A stretch of DNA of 64,000 bases from JACVRW01 sp963808545 (GTDB taxonomy: Bacteria > Actinomycetota > Thermoleophilia > Solirubrobacterales > Thermoleophilaceae), in contig CAWEGB010000011.1 in the NCBI GenBank assembly GCA_963808545.1, positions 434,001-498,000 on the forward strand. Direction: 5' to 3'. Below the pieces are notes generated by a model. That model did not search any database, had not been told where the DNA came from, and saw only the letters and a list, made by a program, of their open reading frames with translations. The position numbers and the translations under genes were made by a program. Positions 46,032-54,197 of this stretch are shown in pieces. Position 1 is the stretch's first letter; every line of letters starts with the position of its first letter.

Positions 46032-47150
46032 TCACAGCCCGGCCTCCGGATAGGGAAGGCCGGCCGGCCGGGCCGCGGCGGGATCGAGGTGCTTTCGCAG
46101 CCCCGCGTCACCCACCGCGTACCCCCAGTTGATGAGCCGCTCCTGCACGTTCTCGCTCAGCGACTCCAGGCGGGTCGGCAGCTCCGCGAGGGCGAGCGTG
46201 CGGTCGAGGGGGGCCGGCAGCGCGTCAGCCAGGGCGTAGTCGCGGATGTCGCTGCGGATGCCCACGTAGACGCCGTCGCGCGCCCCACGACGCAGCCCCT
46301 CGATCACCTGCTGCTTTCGCAGCGCCCGCACCTGGTTGTCGATCACCCGCAGCACCCGCAGCATGTGGCGCGGCCAGTCGCCCTCGGGCCGTTCCTCGGC
46401 GGGCATGCGGCCGCCGGCGTCGGAGACGATCAGCGTGCGGCAGCGCTTCCAGGCCGTCTCCAGCCCGAGGTTGTCGTACACGCCGCCGTCTGAGAGCACG
46501 AGCTCCGAGCGGTGCTCGGGGGTGGCCAGGTCGCAGCCCTCCGCGTCGAGCCAGCGCTCGGGATCCGGGCGCAGGCGGTGGGGCGACAGCACCGGCGGAA
46601 AGGCGGAGGAGCACGCCACCGCGACAGCGAGCGGGATCTGGTCGTCCGCCAGCCAGCCCACCCTCCAGTCCTTCACGCCCTCCCGCTCGAAGCGGGCCAG
46701 CGCCCCGGTGCCGACGTTGGTCGCGTTGATCACGAAGTCCGGGCGCGCGGGCAGGTCGGCCAGCACCGCCGGGCCGACGACGAAGTCGCGGTATGCCGCC
46801 ACCACCTTGTCCGAGATCGAGCCCGGCAGGAAGGTGCCCTCGAGCACCGCGGTCCAGTCGAGGTTGCGCCGGGCCAGCCCGCGAACCGGCGCCACCACCC
46901 GCTCCTGGAAGTCGCCGTCCCAGCCGAGCGCGAGGACGGCCGCCGTGATCGATCCGCCGGACACGCTCGACACGCGGTCGATGCGCTCGAGCCAGCCGGC
47001 CTCCTTCAGCCGCCAGATCACGCCGAGGTGGAACAGCATCGCGCGGAAGCCTCCGCCCGACAGGCAGAGCGCCACCCCGGTCTCGGGCTCCTCCCCGGTG
47101 TCGGTCGGGATCGCCCGGACGGGCGAGTTCAGATCGAGAACTGTGCCCAC
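46032..47150 (-). CDS. Patatin-like phospholipase
   Basis: A 372-aa protein from GTG 47150. LCLSGGGFRAMLFHLGVIWRL is the oxyanion loop. The nucleophile elbow reads VSSVSGGSITAAVLALG (SxSGGS in place of GxSxG), and the catalytic Asp is in LSDGGVYDNLGLETAW. It would hydrolyse acyl ester bonds of lipids. There is no signal peptide. The start overlaps the small gene at 47129-47332 by 22 bp, and it converges with the ROK gene 8 bp away. Confidence 0.88.
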   Translation of the reverse strand: MGTVLDLNSPVRAIPTDTGEEPETGVALCLSGGGFRAMLFHLGVIWRLKEAGWLERIDRVSSVSGGSITAAVLALGWDGDFQERVVAPVRGLARRNLDWTAVLEGTFLPGSISDKVVAAYRDFVVGPAVLADLPARPDFVINATNVGTGALARFEREGVKDWRVGWLADDQIPLAVAVACSSAFPPVLSPHRLRPDPERWLDAEGCDLATPEHRSELVLSDGGVYDNLGLETAWKRCRTLIVSDAGGRMPAEERPEGDWPRHMLRVLRVIDNQVRALRKQQVIEGLRRGARDGVYVGIRSDIRDYALADALPAPLDRTLALAELPTRLESLSENVQERLINWGYAVGDAGLRKHLDPAAARPAGLPYPEAGL

Positions 47151-47332
47151 AGTGGCCGGTGGTCGGACAGGTGGTAGCGCACGTACCCGAGAAACTGCTT
47201 GAGCGGCCGCTCGGCGAACACCGCATTGTCGAGTTCCGGCACCGCGTGGCGCACCCGCTCGTGGACGGTCCGCACGAGCTCGCGGCGGTCGTCGGGGAGT
47301 GCCTGGAGGTAGGTGTCGACCGTTTCGGGCAC
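47129..47332 (-). CDS. Small protein, possible DUF1801/nuclease chimera
   Basis: A 67-aa protein. The first half (VDTYLQALPDDRRELVRTVHE...AVPELDNAVF) resembles the start of DUF1801 proteins, normally about 120 aa. The end, GYVRYHLSDHRPLWAQFSI, instead resembles the C-terminal SDH block of endonuclease/exonuclease/phosphatase-family enzymes, where the His is catalytic. A deletion that joined two genes would explain this, or it is an ordinary small protein with a chance match. Not a confident function. Confidence 0.4.
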   Translation of the reverse strand: MPETVDTYLQALPDDRRELVRTVHERVRHAVPELDNAVFAERPLKQFLGYVRYHLSDHRPLWAQFSI

Positions 47333-47341
47333 GGGTCGAGC

Positions 47342-47575
47342 CTAGCCCGAGCCCGTCCGGTCCCGGAAGCTGGCCAGCAGCCGCTCACGCGTCGCCGGGC
47401 TGAGCGACTCCTCGCCCTGTTCTCCCAGCCTGGCGATGGTGGCGCGCATCTGGTCCACGTACGCGGTGCAGTCCCGACATTCGGCCAGGTGCGACTCGAT
47501 GCGGCGCCGGTCGGCTTCGGGCTGCGTTCCCTCGACGTAGTCGGTGATCAGGTCGACCAGCTCGCGGCAGGTCAT
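47342..47575 (-). CDS. Anti-sigma-factor-like zinc-finger protein (zf-HC2)
   Basis: A 77-aa soluble protein. Cys3, His29, Cys33 and Cys36 form the HxxxCxxC zinc-binding ZAS motif (ESHLAECRDCTAYVDQMR) found in anti-sigma factors and related zf-HC2 proteins. The C-terminus is a short amphipathic helix with no membrane anchor. These genes normally follow an ECF sigma factor gene, but the upstream gene here encodes a DsbA-like protein, so the partner is not local. Confidence 0.7.
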   Translation of the reverse strand: MTCRELVDLITDYVEGTQPEADRRRIESHLAECRDCTAYVDQMRATIARLGEQGEESLSPATRERLLASFRDRTGSG

Positions 47576-47620
47576 CCCCGCTGTGTCCTCCGTCGGCCCC
47601 CGGGCGTTACGGGACGGCCG

Positions 47621-48559
47621 TCACGCCGCGGCGCGGACGGCGCCCGGTCGCCAGAGGGCGTCGTCGCCAAGAGCCTGTCTCTCCGCCTCGCCCGCGCCGG
47701 CCAGCGCCTGTAGCTGCGCCGCGGCGGCGGCTTGGTCGGCCTCGGTGAGCTCGGAGGGTCGGAGCACCGACGCGACCTCGGCGGTGGTCAGGCCGTCGGG
47801 AAACGCTTCGAGCACGTCGCGCGCGTCCGCCGGAGCCGGGCGCCGCCCCAGGGTCGGATCGAGATTGGCCAGTACCAGGTCATAGGCCTCGAAGGGCTGG
47901 AATCCGCCGGCCTCGGCGCGGCGCCCGTCCTCGTGCTCGAACACCAGGGAGGGAGCGGTGTAGCGCACCGGGCCGTCACTCGTGGAGTGGCGGTTCTGCG
48001 CGTGGGTGGGCGACCCCTCGGCGCTGCGGGCCGCGGCACGATCGCTCTCGTAGGTGGAGAGTGTCTCGGGATCGTCGATCGCGGCGACCGCGGTGTGGCC
48101 CTCCACGCCCGGCACGCTGTCCAGGGCGGCGCGCAGAGCGTCGTCGTCGTCGAGCAGCCCGGTGCTCGCGAACTGCAGCGTCTGGAGGGCCCGCAGCGCG
48201 GCGTCTGCCCGCTCGGGCCAGCGCTCGCGCACGGCCACCAGGCTGCGGCAGGCCCGCGACGTCGCCGCCAGCCTCCGCTTGGGCTCGAGCAGAAAGGGCA
48301 TTCCGAATCGCTCCGCGAACATGCGCAACCCACGCGCCATGGATTCGGGAGTGCGGCCGGCCGCGCGGTAGCGCTCGGTGTCCTCGCTCAATCCGATGGC
48401 CACCAGGCGCCACTCGAGCTGCTCGCCGTAGCGCCAGGCGAGGCGGGCGTGGGCCGGGCGGGCCGAGTACGCCCAGGGGCAGCCCGGATCGGTGTAGTGG
48501 AGGACTCGAATGCGGGACACGGACGCGAACGATCGCAGGTGCGATTCACTTGCCTCCAT
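47621..48559 (-). CDS. DsbA-family (FrnE-like) thioredoxin-fold protein
   Basis: A 312-aa protein from ATG 48559 (or 299 aa from GTG 48520, which begins right at the domain). The active-site motif after the first strand is VLHYTDPGCPWAYSARP, so the second Cys of CxxC is replaced (CPWA), as in FrnE-like and isomerase-like members. An inserted helical domain follows, and TAPSLVFEHEDGR is the cis-Pro region. It is cytosolic, with no signal peptide. The ATG 48559 shares the bases CATG with the divergent acdS ATG at 48558; use of GTG 48520 would avoid this. Confidence 0.75.
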   Translation of the reverse strand: MEASESHLRSFASVSRIRVLHYTDPGCPWAYSARPAHARLAWRYGEQLEWRLVAIGLSEDTERYRAAGRTPESMARGLRMFAERFGMPFLLEPKRRLAATSRACRSLVAVRERWPERADAALRALQTLQFASTGLLDDDDALRAALDSVPGVEGHTAVAAIDDPETLSTYESDRAAARSAEGSPTHAQNRHSTSDGPVRYTAPSLVFEHEDGRRAEAGGFQPFEAYDLVLANLDPTLGRRPAPADARDVLEAFPDGLTTAEVASVLRPSELTEADQAAAAAQLQALAGAGEAERQALGDDALWRPGAVRAAA

Positions 48560-49574
48560 GCGTCTCGACTCCTTCCCGCGCGAGCCCCTGACCTTCGGCC
48601 CCTCCCCCGTGCACCCGCTCGAACGGCTGACCACGCACCTGGGCGGCGCGCGGGTGTGGGCCAAGCGCGACGACTGCAACAGCGGCCTGGCCTTCGGCGG
48701 CAACAAGACGCGCAAGCTCGAGTACCTCGTGGCCGACGCTCTCGGGAAGGGCTGCGACACCCTGGTGTCGATCGGAGGAGTTCAGTCCAACCACACGCGT
48801 CAGGTGGCCGCCGCGGCGGCCCGTACCGGTCTCGGCTGCGTGCTCGTCCAGGAGAGCTGGGTGGACTGGCCGGACGTGGTCTACGACCGCGTGGGCAACA
48901 TCCAGCTCAGCCGGATGATGGGCGCCGACGTGAGGCTCGTCTCGGCCGGCTTCGGCATCGGCTTCAAGGAGAGCTGGGAGCAGGCCCTGGCCGACGTGGA
49001 GGCGCGCGGGGGCAAGCCCTACGCCATCCCGGCGGGGGCGTCGGACCACGAGCTGGGCGGCCTGGGCTTCGCGCGCTGGGCGATGGAGGTGGCCGAGCAG
49101 GAGGAACGGCTCGGCCTGTTCTTCGACACGGTGGTGGTGTGCTCGGTCACCGGCAGCACGCAGGCAGGGATGATCGCCGGGTTCGCGGCACAGGAACGCG
49201 AGCGGCGTGTGCTGGGGATAGACGGCTCGGCTCGGCCCGAGGAGACGCGTGACCAGGTGGCCCGCATCGCGCGCCGCACGGCCGAGCTGATCCAGCTGGG
49301 CCGCGAGCTGCGCGACGACGAGATCCTGCTGGACGACCGATATCACGCCGGCACCTACGGAATCCCCGACGAGACGACCCTCGAGGCCATGTCCACCGCC
49401 GCGAGGCTGGAGGGCATGATCACCGACCCGGTGTACGAGGGGAAGTCGATGGCGGGCCTGATCGACCTCGTGGCGCGCGGTGAGATCGAGCGCGACGCCA
49501 CCGTCCTCTACGCGCACCTGGGCGGCCAGCCCGCGCTCAGTGCCTACGCCGGGGCGGTACCGTCAGTGCGGTGA
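48558..49574 (+). CDS. acdS: 1-aminocyclopropane-1-carboxylate deaminase
   Basis: A 338-aa PLP enzyme, the same length as the Pseudomonas enzyme when started at ATG 48558. The opening PLTFGPSPVHPLERLTTHLGG and RDDCNSGLAFGGNKTRKLEYL (Lys50, PLP anchor) are family hallmarks. VQSNHTRQVAA contains Ser77/Asn78. Tyr293 and Glu294 in DPVYEGKSM and Leu321 in AHLGG match the residues that separate true ACC deaminases from D-cysteine desulfhydrases. It converts the ethylene precursor ACC to 2-oxobutyrate and ammonia, typical of plant-associated or soil bacteria. Its stop overlaps the next gene (GTGA). Confidence 0.93.
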   Translation: MRLDSFPREPLTFGPSPVHPLERLTTHLGGARVWAKRDDCNSGLAFGGNKTRKLEYLVADALGKGCDTLVSIGGVQSNHTRQVAAAAARTGLGCVLVQESWVDWPDVVYDRVGNIQLSRMMGADVRLVSAGFGIGFKESWEQALADVEARGGKPYAIPAGASDHELGGLGFARWAMEVAEQEERLGLFFDTVVVCSVTGSTQAGMIAGFAAQERERRVLGIDGSARPEETRDQVARIARRTAELIQLGRELRDDEILLDDRYHAGTYGIPDETTLEAMSTAARLEGMITDPVYEGKSMAGLIDLVARGEIERDATVLYAHLGGQPALSAYAGAVPSVR

Positions 49575-50395
49575 GCGCTCCCGCGGACATGCAGATCGGC
49601 GCGGTGCGCCTGAGGGTCGCCGATCTCGACGCGCTCACCGAGTTCTACGAGCGAGTGCTCGGCCTCCAGGTCCTCTCGCGTGACGCCGGCCTCCACCGCC
49701 TCGGCGCCGACGGCGGCCGGCCACTCGTGGAGCTGCTCGCTGCACCCGACGCGCCCCGGCGCCCCGCCTACAGCACCGGCCTGTTCCATCAGGCGATCCT
49801 CGTGCCGTCCCGAGCCGACCTGGCCCGTGCCCTCGTTCGCCTGTCGGGCGCCGGCTGGCGCCTGACCGGAGCGTCCGACCACCTCGTCTCGGAGGCGCTC
49901 TACACGCGCGATCCCGAGGGCAACGGCATCGAGATCTACCGCGACCGTCCTCGCGAGGATTGGCCGCGGCGCGACGGCGCCATTGAAATGGCCACGCTGC
50001 CACTCGACCTCGAAGACCTGCTGGCGGAGCTCGGCCCGGACGCGGCCGACCGGGGGCACGAGCTGCCCGCGGGCACGCGCATCGGTCACGTGCACCTCCA
50101 GACCGGCGAGCTCGGGCCCGCCGAGGCGTTCTACCACGGAGCGCTCGGACTGGACGTGATGGCGCGCTGGGTGCCGGGGGCGCTGTTCCTGGCGGCCGGT
50201 GACTACCACCATCATGTGGGGCTGAACACGTGGGAGACCGCCGGCGCACCGCCGCCGCCCGAGGGCGCGTTGGGGCTCGACGGCTACGAGGTCGTCGTGC
50301 CCGGCGACGCGGAGCGCGAGCGTCTGGCGGACAGCCTCGGTGGGATGCGCGTTCGCGATCCCGACGGCACCGCGCTGGTGCTCACCGGAGCCTAG
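49571..50395 (+). CDS. Double-VOC-domain protein (CatE-like, possible ring-cleavage dioxygenase)
   Basis: A 274-aa protein with two vicinal-oxygen-chelate halves: QIGAVRLRVADLDALTEFYERVLGLQVL at the start and RIGHVHLQTGELGPAEAFYHGALGLDVM in the middle. Candidate metal ligands are His in FHQAIL, His in HVHLQ and Glu in GIEIYRDRP. GDYHHHVGLNTW is typical of the Bacillus CatE/YfiE catechol-2,3-dioxygenase-like group. Start is GTG 49571, overlapping the acdS stop, so the two are probably cotranscribed. Substrate is unknown. Confidence 0.82.
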   Translation: MSAPADMQIGAVRLRVADLDALTEFYERVLGLQVLSRDAGLHRLGADGGRPLVELLAAPDAPRRPAYSTGLFHQAILVPSRADLARALVRLSGAGWRLTGASDHLVSEALYTRDPEGNGIEIYRDRPREDWPRRDGAIEMATLPLDLEDLLAELGPDAADRGHELPAGTRIGHVHLQTGELGPAEAFYHGALGLDVMARWVPGALFLAAGDYHHHVGLNTWETAGAPPPPEGALGLDGYEVVVPGDAERERLADSLGGMRVRDPDGTALVLTGA

Positions 50396-50401
50396 GCCGG
50401 C

Positions 50402-50812
50402 CTAGTCGCTCTCGGCCCGCTCGAGCACCACGACCGGGATCGGGCGCTCGGTCCGCTTCTGGTAGTCGTCGTACGGCGGCCAGGCCGCCGTCATCGTGCG
50501 CCACATCTCGGGCTTCTCGCCTGCCGCGGCGTCACGGGCCCGCGCCGCAAAGCGGTCGTCCTTGACCTGGACCTCCACCTGCCGGTCGGCCTCGAGGTTG
50601 AGGTACCAGCCCGGATGGGTGTCCGACCCGCCGTCCGAGGCCACCACCAGATAGTCGTCGCCGAAGCGCTGGTAGATGAGCGGCGCGGTGCGCTCCTCGC
50701 CCGAGTGGCGTCCCGTGGTCGTGAGCAGCAGCGTGGTGGTGCCCTGCCAGTCGTGGCCCTCCTCGCCGCCGGTCGCCCGGTATCGCTCCACGTGTTCCTT
50801 GCCGAACAGCAT
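50402..50812 (-). CDS. Nitroreductase-family deazaflavin (F420)-dependent oxidoreductase, Ddn-like
   Basis: A 136-aa split-barrel protein from ATG 50812, with GGAGAGGAG just upstream as ribosome site. TTLLLTTTGRHSGEERTAPLIY and YLVVASDGGSDTHPGWYLNLEADRQVEVQ are characteristic of the Ddn-type family of actinobacterial F420H2-dependent reductases. PPYDDYQKRTERPIPVVVLE is the usual C-terminus. It probably reduces quinones or related compounds. Cofactor use is inferred from the family. Confidence 0.88.
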   Translation of the reverse strand: MLFGKEHVERYRATGGEEGHDWQGTTTLLLTTTGRHSGEERTAPLIYQRFGDDYLVVASDGGSDTHPGWYLNLEADRQVEVQVKDDRFAARARDAAAGEKPEMWRTMTAAWPPYDDYQKRTERPIPVVVLERAESD

Positions 50813-50831
50813 CTCGTGCTCCTCTCCTCTC

Positions 50832-51440
50832 CTATGCGGGCAGTGCGTCGATCTGGCGGTAGTAGTCGGCGGCACCGGTCCTCTCGAGGTCATCGAGCAA
50901 CAGAGCCTCGACGTCGAGGATCAGCTCGATCTCGTTCGAGACCACCACGCCGCCGCCGGGCAGCTCGTCCTGCCAGGACACACCGAAGGCGTGCCGGTCG
51001 AGCCTCCCCCTGGCCTCGAAGCCGATTCGGCGCATGTCGCCGCGGTTCTCCCCGTCCGCCCAGAACGGCGTCCCCCATTCGCCCAGGTAGCGCACGTCGA
51101 GCGGAATCTGATGGGTGCTGCCCCTCATGGTCAGATCGGCCAGCGCCTTGAACTGGTGGTCACCCACGCGTTCTGAGAAACGACCGGTGAAGGTGATGTC
51201 GGGGTGGTTGTCGACGTCGAAGAAGTCGGCGCTGCGCAGGTGCGCGTCGCGCTCCTCCTCGCCCGTCCAGATCCTGGCGGCGTCGATGCGCCCGGCGAAG
51301 GTGGGGTCCTCGCACCGATCCAGGTCCCACTCGATCGTGCCCTTGATGTCCTTGAACAGGCCCCGGACCCAGGTGACCATCATGTGCCGGGCCCGGAACT
51401 CGGCTTCTGTGTGGCCGGGCTCGAAGATCCAGGTCCCCAT
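50832..51440 (-). CDS. YceI-family lipocalin-like protein
   Basis: A 202-aa protein from ATG 51440 without signal peptide. WIFEPGHTEAEFRARHMMVTWVRG, then SADFFDVDNHPDITFTG and EARGRLDRHAFGVSW are standard YceI blocks. The family forms a lipocalin-like barrel that can hold polyprenyl or fatty molecules. The C-terminal 20 residues (DDLERTGAADYYRQID) are an extra helix. It is followed on the same strand by the Ddn-like gene after 19 bp. Confidence 0.88.
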   Translation of the reverse strand: MGTWIFEPGHTEAEFRARHMMVTWVRGLFKDIKGTIEWDLDRCEDPTFAGRIDAARIWTGEEERDAHLRSADFFDVDNHPDITFTGRFSERVGDHQFKALADLTMRGSTHQIPLDVRYLGEWGTPFWADGENRGDMRRIGFEARGRLDRHAFGVSWQDELPGGGVVVSNEIELILDVEALLLDDLERTGAADYYRQIDALPA

Positions 51441-51451
51441 GCGGCGTGATC

Positions 51452-53890
51452 CTAGTCGCGCCCACCCGTCACTCTGAGCGTTCCGCGGCGCACGCCCAGG
51501 CTCACCCGCAGCACCTGCTCGCGGGGCGACCAGCGCCAGGCAGTGCGCGGCAGGGTGCGGCCATCGAGGCGCACGCGGCGCGGCGTGAAGGGCCGGCGAA
51601 GCGCGGACAGCGAGGCCTCGAGCCGGACCGAGCGGCGGCGCGTCGCGCGGAAGCCGAGCGTCCAGCTGCCCCGGCCCTCGCGCGAGCGCAGCACGCCGCC
51701 GGCGCCGAAGCGGGCCCGCGAGCGTCCGCGCGGGAAGGCCAGCACCACGAGCCGATCGCGGCGCTCGCGCAGGCCGACGGCCGTCCCGCGGTTGCCGTAC
51801 CCCGACAGCGTGTCCACGTCGGGCGACAGCAGCGGCAGCAGAGTGCCCGCGCGGGCCAGCAGCGGCAGCTCGTCGAGCGGGGCGGGCATCGTCACCCGGC
51901 GGCCGCCGCTGAGCACGCGGGCGCGGCCGAGTCGAAGTCCGCCGCTGCGCGCGTCGTAGGAGGCCGAGCGCCAGAGGTCGATCCAGGCGCCGCGCGGCAG
52001 GTAGAGCCGCCGGCGGGTGGCGCCGGGAGTGGTGACCGGCGCGGCGAGCAGGTCGGGACCGAACAGGAAGGCGTCGTCGCTCGAGGCGGCCCGGCGGTCG
52101 CGCGGGTAGGCCAGAGCGAGGTGGCGCATGATCGGCATCCCGCTCGCGCGGTAGCGGCGCCCGGCCGCCACCAGATAGGGGTAGAGCTGAGTGCGCAGCT
52201 TGGCGTAGCGCCGCCACAGCGGCAGGATCTCCCGCTGCCAGACCTGGGGCCGCACGTCCTGCCCGATGCCGATCCCCTCGGCCTTGGTGCGCATCACCCC
52301 CGACACCGTCCCGAACTGGATCCAGCGCTTGAGCAGCTCGGGCGTGAGGCGCTCCGCTCCGAGCGTGAAGAAGCCGCCCACGTCCGAACCCCACGACGAG
52401 ATGCCCGACAGGCCCATGCTGAGCGCCTGGGTGACCGAGGAGCGCAGGCCGTCGAAGCCCCAGGCGGTGGCCGGATCGCCGCCCCAGACGATCTGGGCGT
52501 GGGGGTGGACACCGGTCCAGCCCGAGCGCACGAAGCGCACCAGCGGGCGCGCCGCGGCATCGGCGAAGCGCTGGCCCGAGCGGTGGTAGAGCACCGGATA
52601 GCGGTTGTGCATGCGCGCACCGGTGCTGCCGTCGGCGGCCACCGAGTCGGGAGGCACGTACTCGCCGTAGTCCTCCATCCAGCCGTCGTAGCCGTTGGCG
52701 GCCGTGCGCCGCAGAAGCGAGGCGTGGAGGCGCGGCCCCGCCGCGCCGGAGAAGTCGATCATGGCCACGTCGGTGGAGCGCCCTCCGACGAACGCGCTGA
52801 ACGTGTAGGGCGAGCCGTCGGAGCGCCGCAGGAAGGCGCGCGTGGCCAGGCCGCGCGAGAAGGCGGGCTCGTACTCCCGGCAGACCGCCTCGCGCGTGTA
52901 GGTCAACACCGCCACCCCGCGGCGGTGAAAGCCGGCGGTGCGCTCCCGCTCGGGCAGCTCCTGACCGAGATCGGCGCCGCAGGGCATGTACCGCATGTGT
53001 GTCTCGGCGGCTGACACCGGCGCGTCGCGGCGCCGCAGCGTGTCGAGGAAGCCGAGCTCTCCGGGAGCGGTGTTCTGGTGGCCGGTCTGGAACCACGGCC
53101 CGAGCTGCCAGGGCGCGGCGGGGGCGGGCTGGCGCCCGGTGACCTCGGTTAGCCGCCGCACCAGCGCGGCCGGACGGCCGGCGAAGGCCCGCAGCCTCAG
53201 CTCGGGGGCGGCCACCTCCACGCTCCAGGTGTCGCGGCGCTCGCTCCCGAGCCGGAAGCGGCTCTCCTCGAAGTTGTCGACCAGCACGCCATAGCCGTTC
53301 GTGGACAGCAGCCAGGGCATCGGGAAGTAGGTGGCGTCGGGGCGCTCGAACAGCGCCCAGGGCGGAATCGAGGCCCGCACGGCGCCGTACTCGCCTTCGC
53401 GGTACGGACCTTCCTGCACGTAGTTGACCACCTCGCGGCCACGCTGATCCACGGCGTTCGAGCGCTCGCCGAAACCGAGGTAGCGCTCATCCGGGCGAGC
53501 ACGAAAGCCGATGCGAACCGCCTCGACTCCTGCCCCGTTCCCGCTCACCGCGATGCGCAGGCGGGCCGAGGCGCCGGCCGGGGCCACGAGCACCAGCCGC
53601 CGGCCCGCGGGGTCGTCGGTGGCCAGCTCGAGCCTCTGGCCCCGGCGGCCGCTGTCGGCCGAGGCGATCCTCGTGCCCTCGTGCCACTCGCCGCCCACTC
53701 GAAACGCCGCACGCGTGAGCGGAGCCTCGCGCAGCAGGACGTGCCGGGCGCCCGCAAGACGCAGCTCGCCGGTCCGGTCATCGGCCTCGAAGCGCGGCTC
53801 GGCCGCTGCCGGGGAGACGACGACGAGACAGGCGATGGCGAGCGCCCCGGCCGCCCGTCGAGCGCGGCGCGCATGGTGGCGGGCGGACAC
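51452..53890 (-). CDS. Secreted glycoside hydrolase family 31 alpha-glycosidase
   Basis: I start it at GTG 53890 (812 aa), which gives a signal peptide ending at about residue 30 (GALAIACLVVVSPAAA). The catalytic domain holds the GH31 nucleophile Asp407 in YDGWMEDYGEYVP and probable acid/base Asp472 in IVWGGDPATAWGFDGL. RYLGFGERSNAVDQRG is the conserved N-terminal-domain block. The motif layout resembles the YihQ branch, but the sulfonate-binding Arg/Trp block of sulfoquinovosidases is not seen, so an alpha-glucosidase-type activity is more likely. The C-terminus is a beta domain. The open frame continues upstream into an antiporter remnant. Confidence 0.85.
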   Translation of the reverse strand: MSARHHARRARRAAGALAIACLVVVSPAAAEPRFEADDRTGELRLAGARHVLLREAPLTRAAFRVGGEWHEGTRIASADSGRRGQRLELATDDPAGRRLVLVAPAGASARLRIAVSGNGAGVEAVRIGFRARPDERYLGFGERSNAVDQRGREVVNYVQEGPYREGEYGAVRASIPPWALFERPDATYFPMPWLLSTNGYGVLVDNFEESRFRLGSERRDTWSVEVAAPELRLRAFAGRPAALVRRLTEVTGRQPAPAAPWQLGPWFQTGHQNTAPGELGFLDTLRRRDAPVSAAETHMRYMPCGADLGQELPERERTAGFHRRGVAVLTYTREAVCREYEPAFSRGLATRAFLRRSDGSPYTFSAFVGGRSTDVAMIDFSGAAGPRLHASLLRRTAANGYDGWMEDYGEYVPPDSVAADGSTGARMHNRYPVLYHRSGQRFADAAARPLVRFVRSGWTGVHPHAQIVWGGDPATAWGFDGLRSSVTQALSMGLSGISSWGSDVGGFFTLGAERLTPELLKRWIQFGTVSGVMRTKAEGIGIGQDVRPQVWQREILPLWRRYAKLRTQLYPYLVAAGRRYRASGMPIMRHLALAYPRDRRAASSDDAFLFGPDLLAAPVTTPGATRRRLYLPRGAWIDLWRSASYDARSGGLRLGRARVLSGGRRVTMPAPLDELPLLARAGTLLPLLSPDVDTLSGYGNRGTAVGLRERRDRLVVLAFPRGRSRARFGAGGVLRSREGRGSWTLGFRATRRRSVRLEASLSALRRPFTPRRVRLDGRTLPRTAWRWSPREQVLRVSLGVRRGTLRVTGGRD

Positions 53891-53911
53891 GGGGGCGAGG
53901 CTAACCGCTCC

Positions 53912-54090
53912 GCGCCGGCGCCGGGCCGGCGCGGCGCGGCGCAGCAGCGTCAGGCCTGCGAGCGGGAACAGCAGGACCGAGAGCAGTGCCGCGGCGATCA
54001 GCGCCGAGGCCTCGGCCGCATCCATGGCTCCCACGTCCACGCCGATCGCGGTGGCGGCGACGATGAAGGGCAGCGAGGTGGCTCGCTCGT
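53912..54090 (-). pseudogene. Cation:proton antiporter C-terminal remnant, in frame with the GH31 gene
   Basis: About 60 codons read ATSLPFIVAATAIGVDVGAM, then a helix AEASALIAAALLSVLLFPLAG followed by LTLLRR. This is the last transmembrane region of CPA2/KefB-type antiporters. Everything upstream is missing: residues before it have no membrane character and lie beside the divergent peptidase start. No stop separates it from the GH31 gene, so a readthrough fusion is formally possible. It is most likely debris of a deletion. Confidence 0.7.
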
Positions 54091-54197
54091 CGGCGCTATG
54101 CCCGCGCGCGTTACGCCCCGGGCCACCGGACCTCCCCTCTGAAGGGGGCCGTATGGGCTTAAGAATCCCGTAACTCGAGGCCACCACCCTTCCACCC

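Noticed and set aside
48558..49574. ACC deaminase gene as D-cysteine desulfhydrase
   Set aside because: Glu294 and Leu321 match ACC deaminases; desulfhydrases carry other residues at these positions.
51452..53890. GH31 protein as a sulfoquinovosidase linked with the sulfatases
   Set aside because: The nucleophile and acid/base regions resemble YihQ, but the sulfonate-binding Arg/Trp block is not present and the sulfatase genes are 40 kb away.
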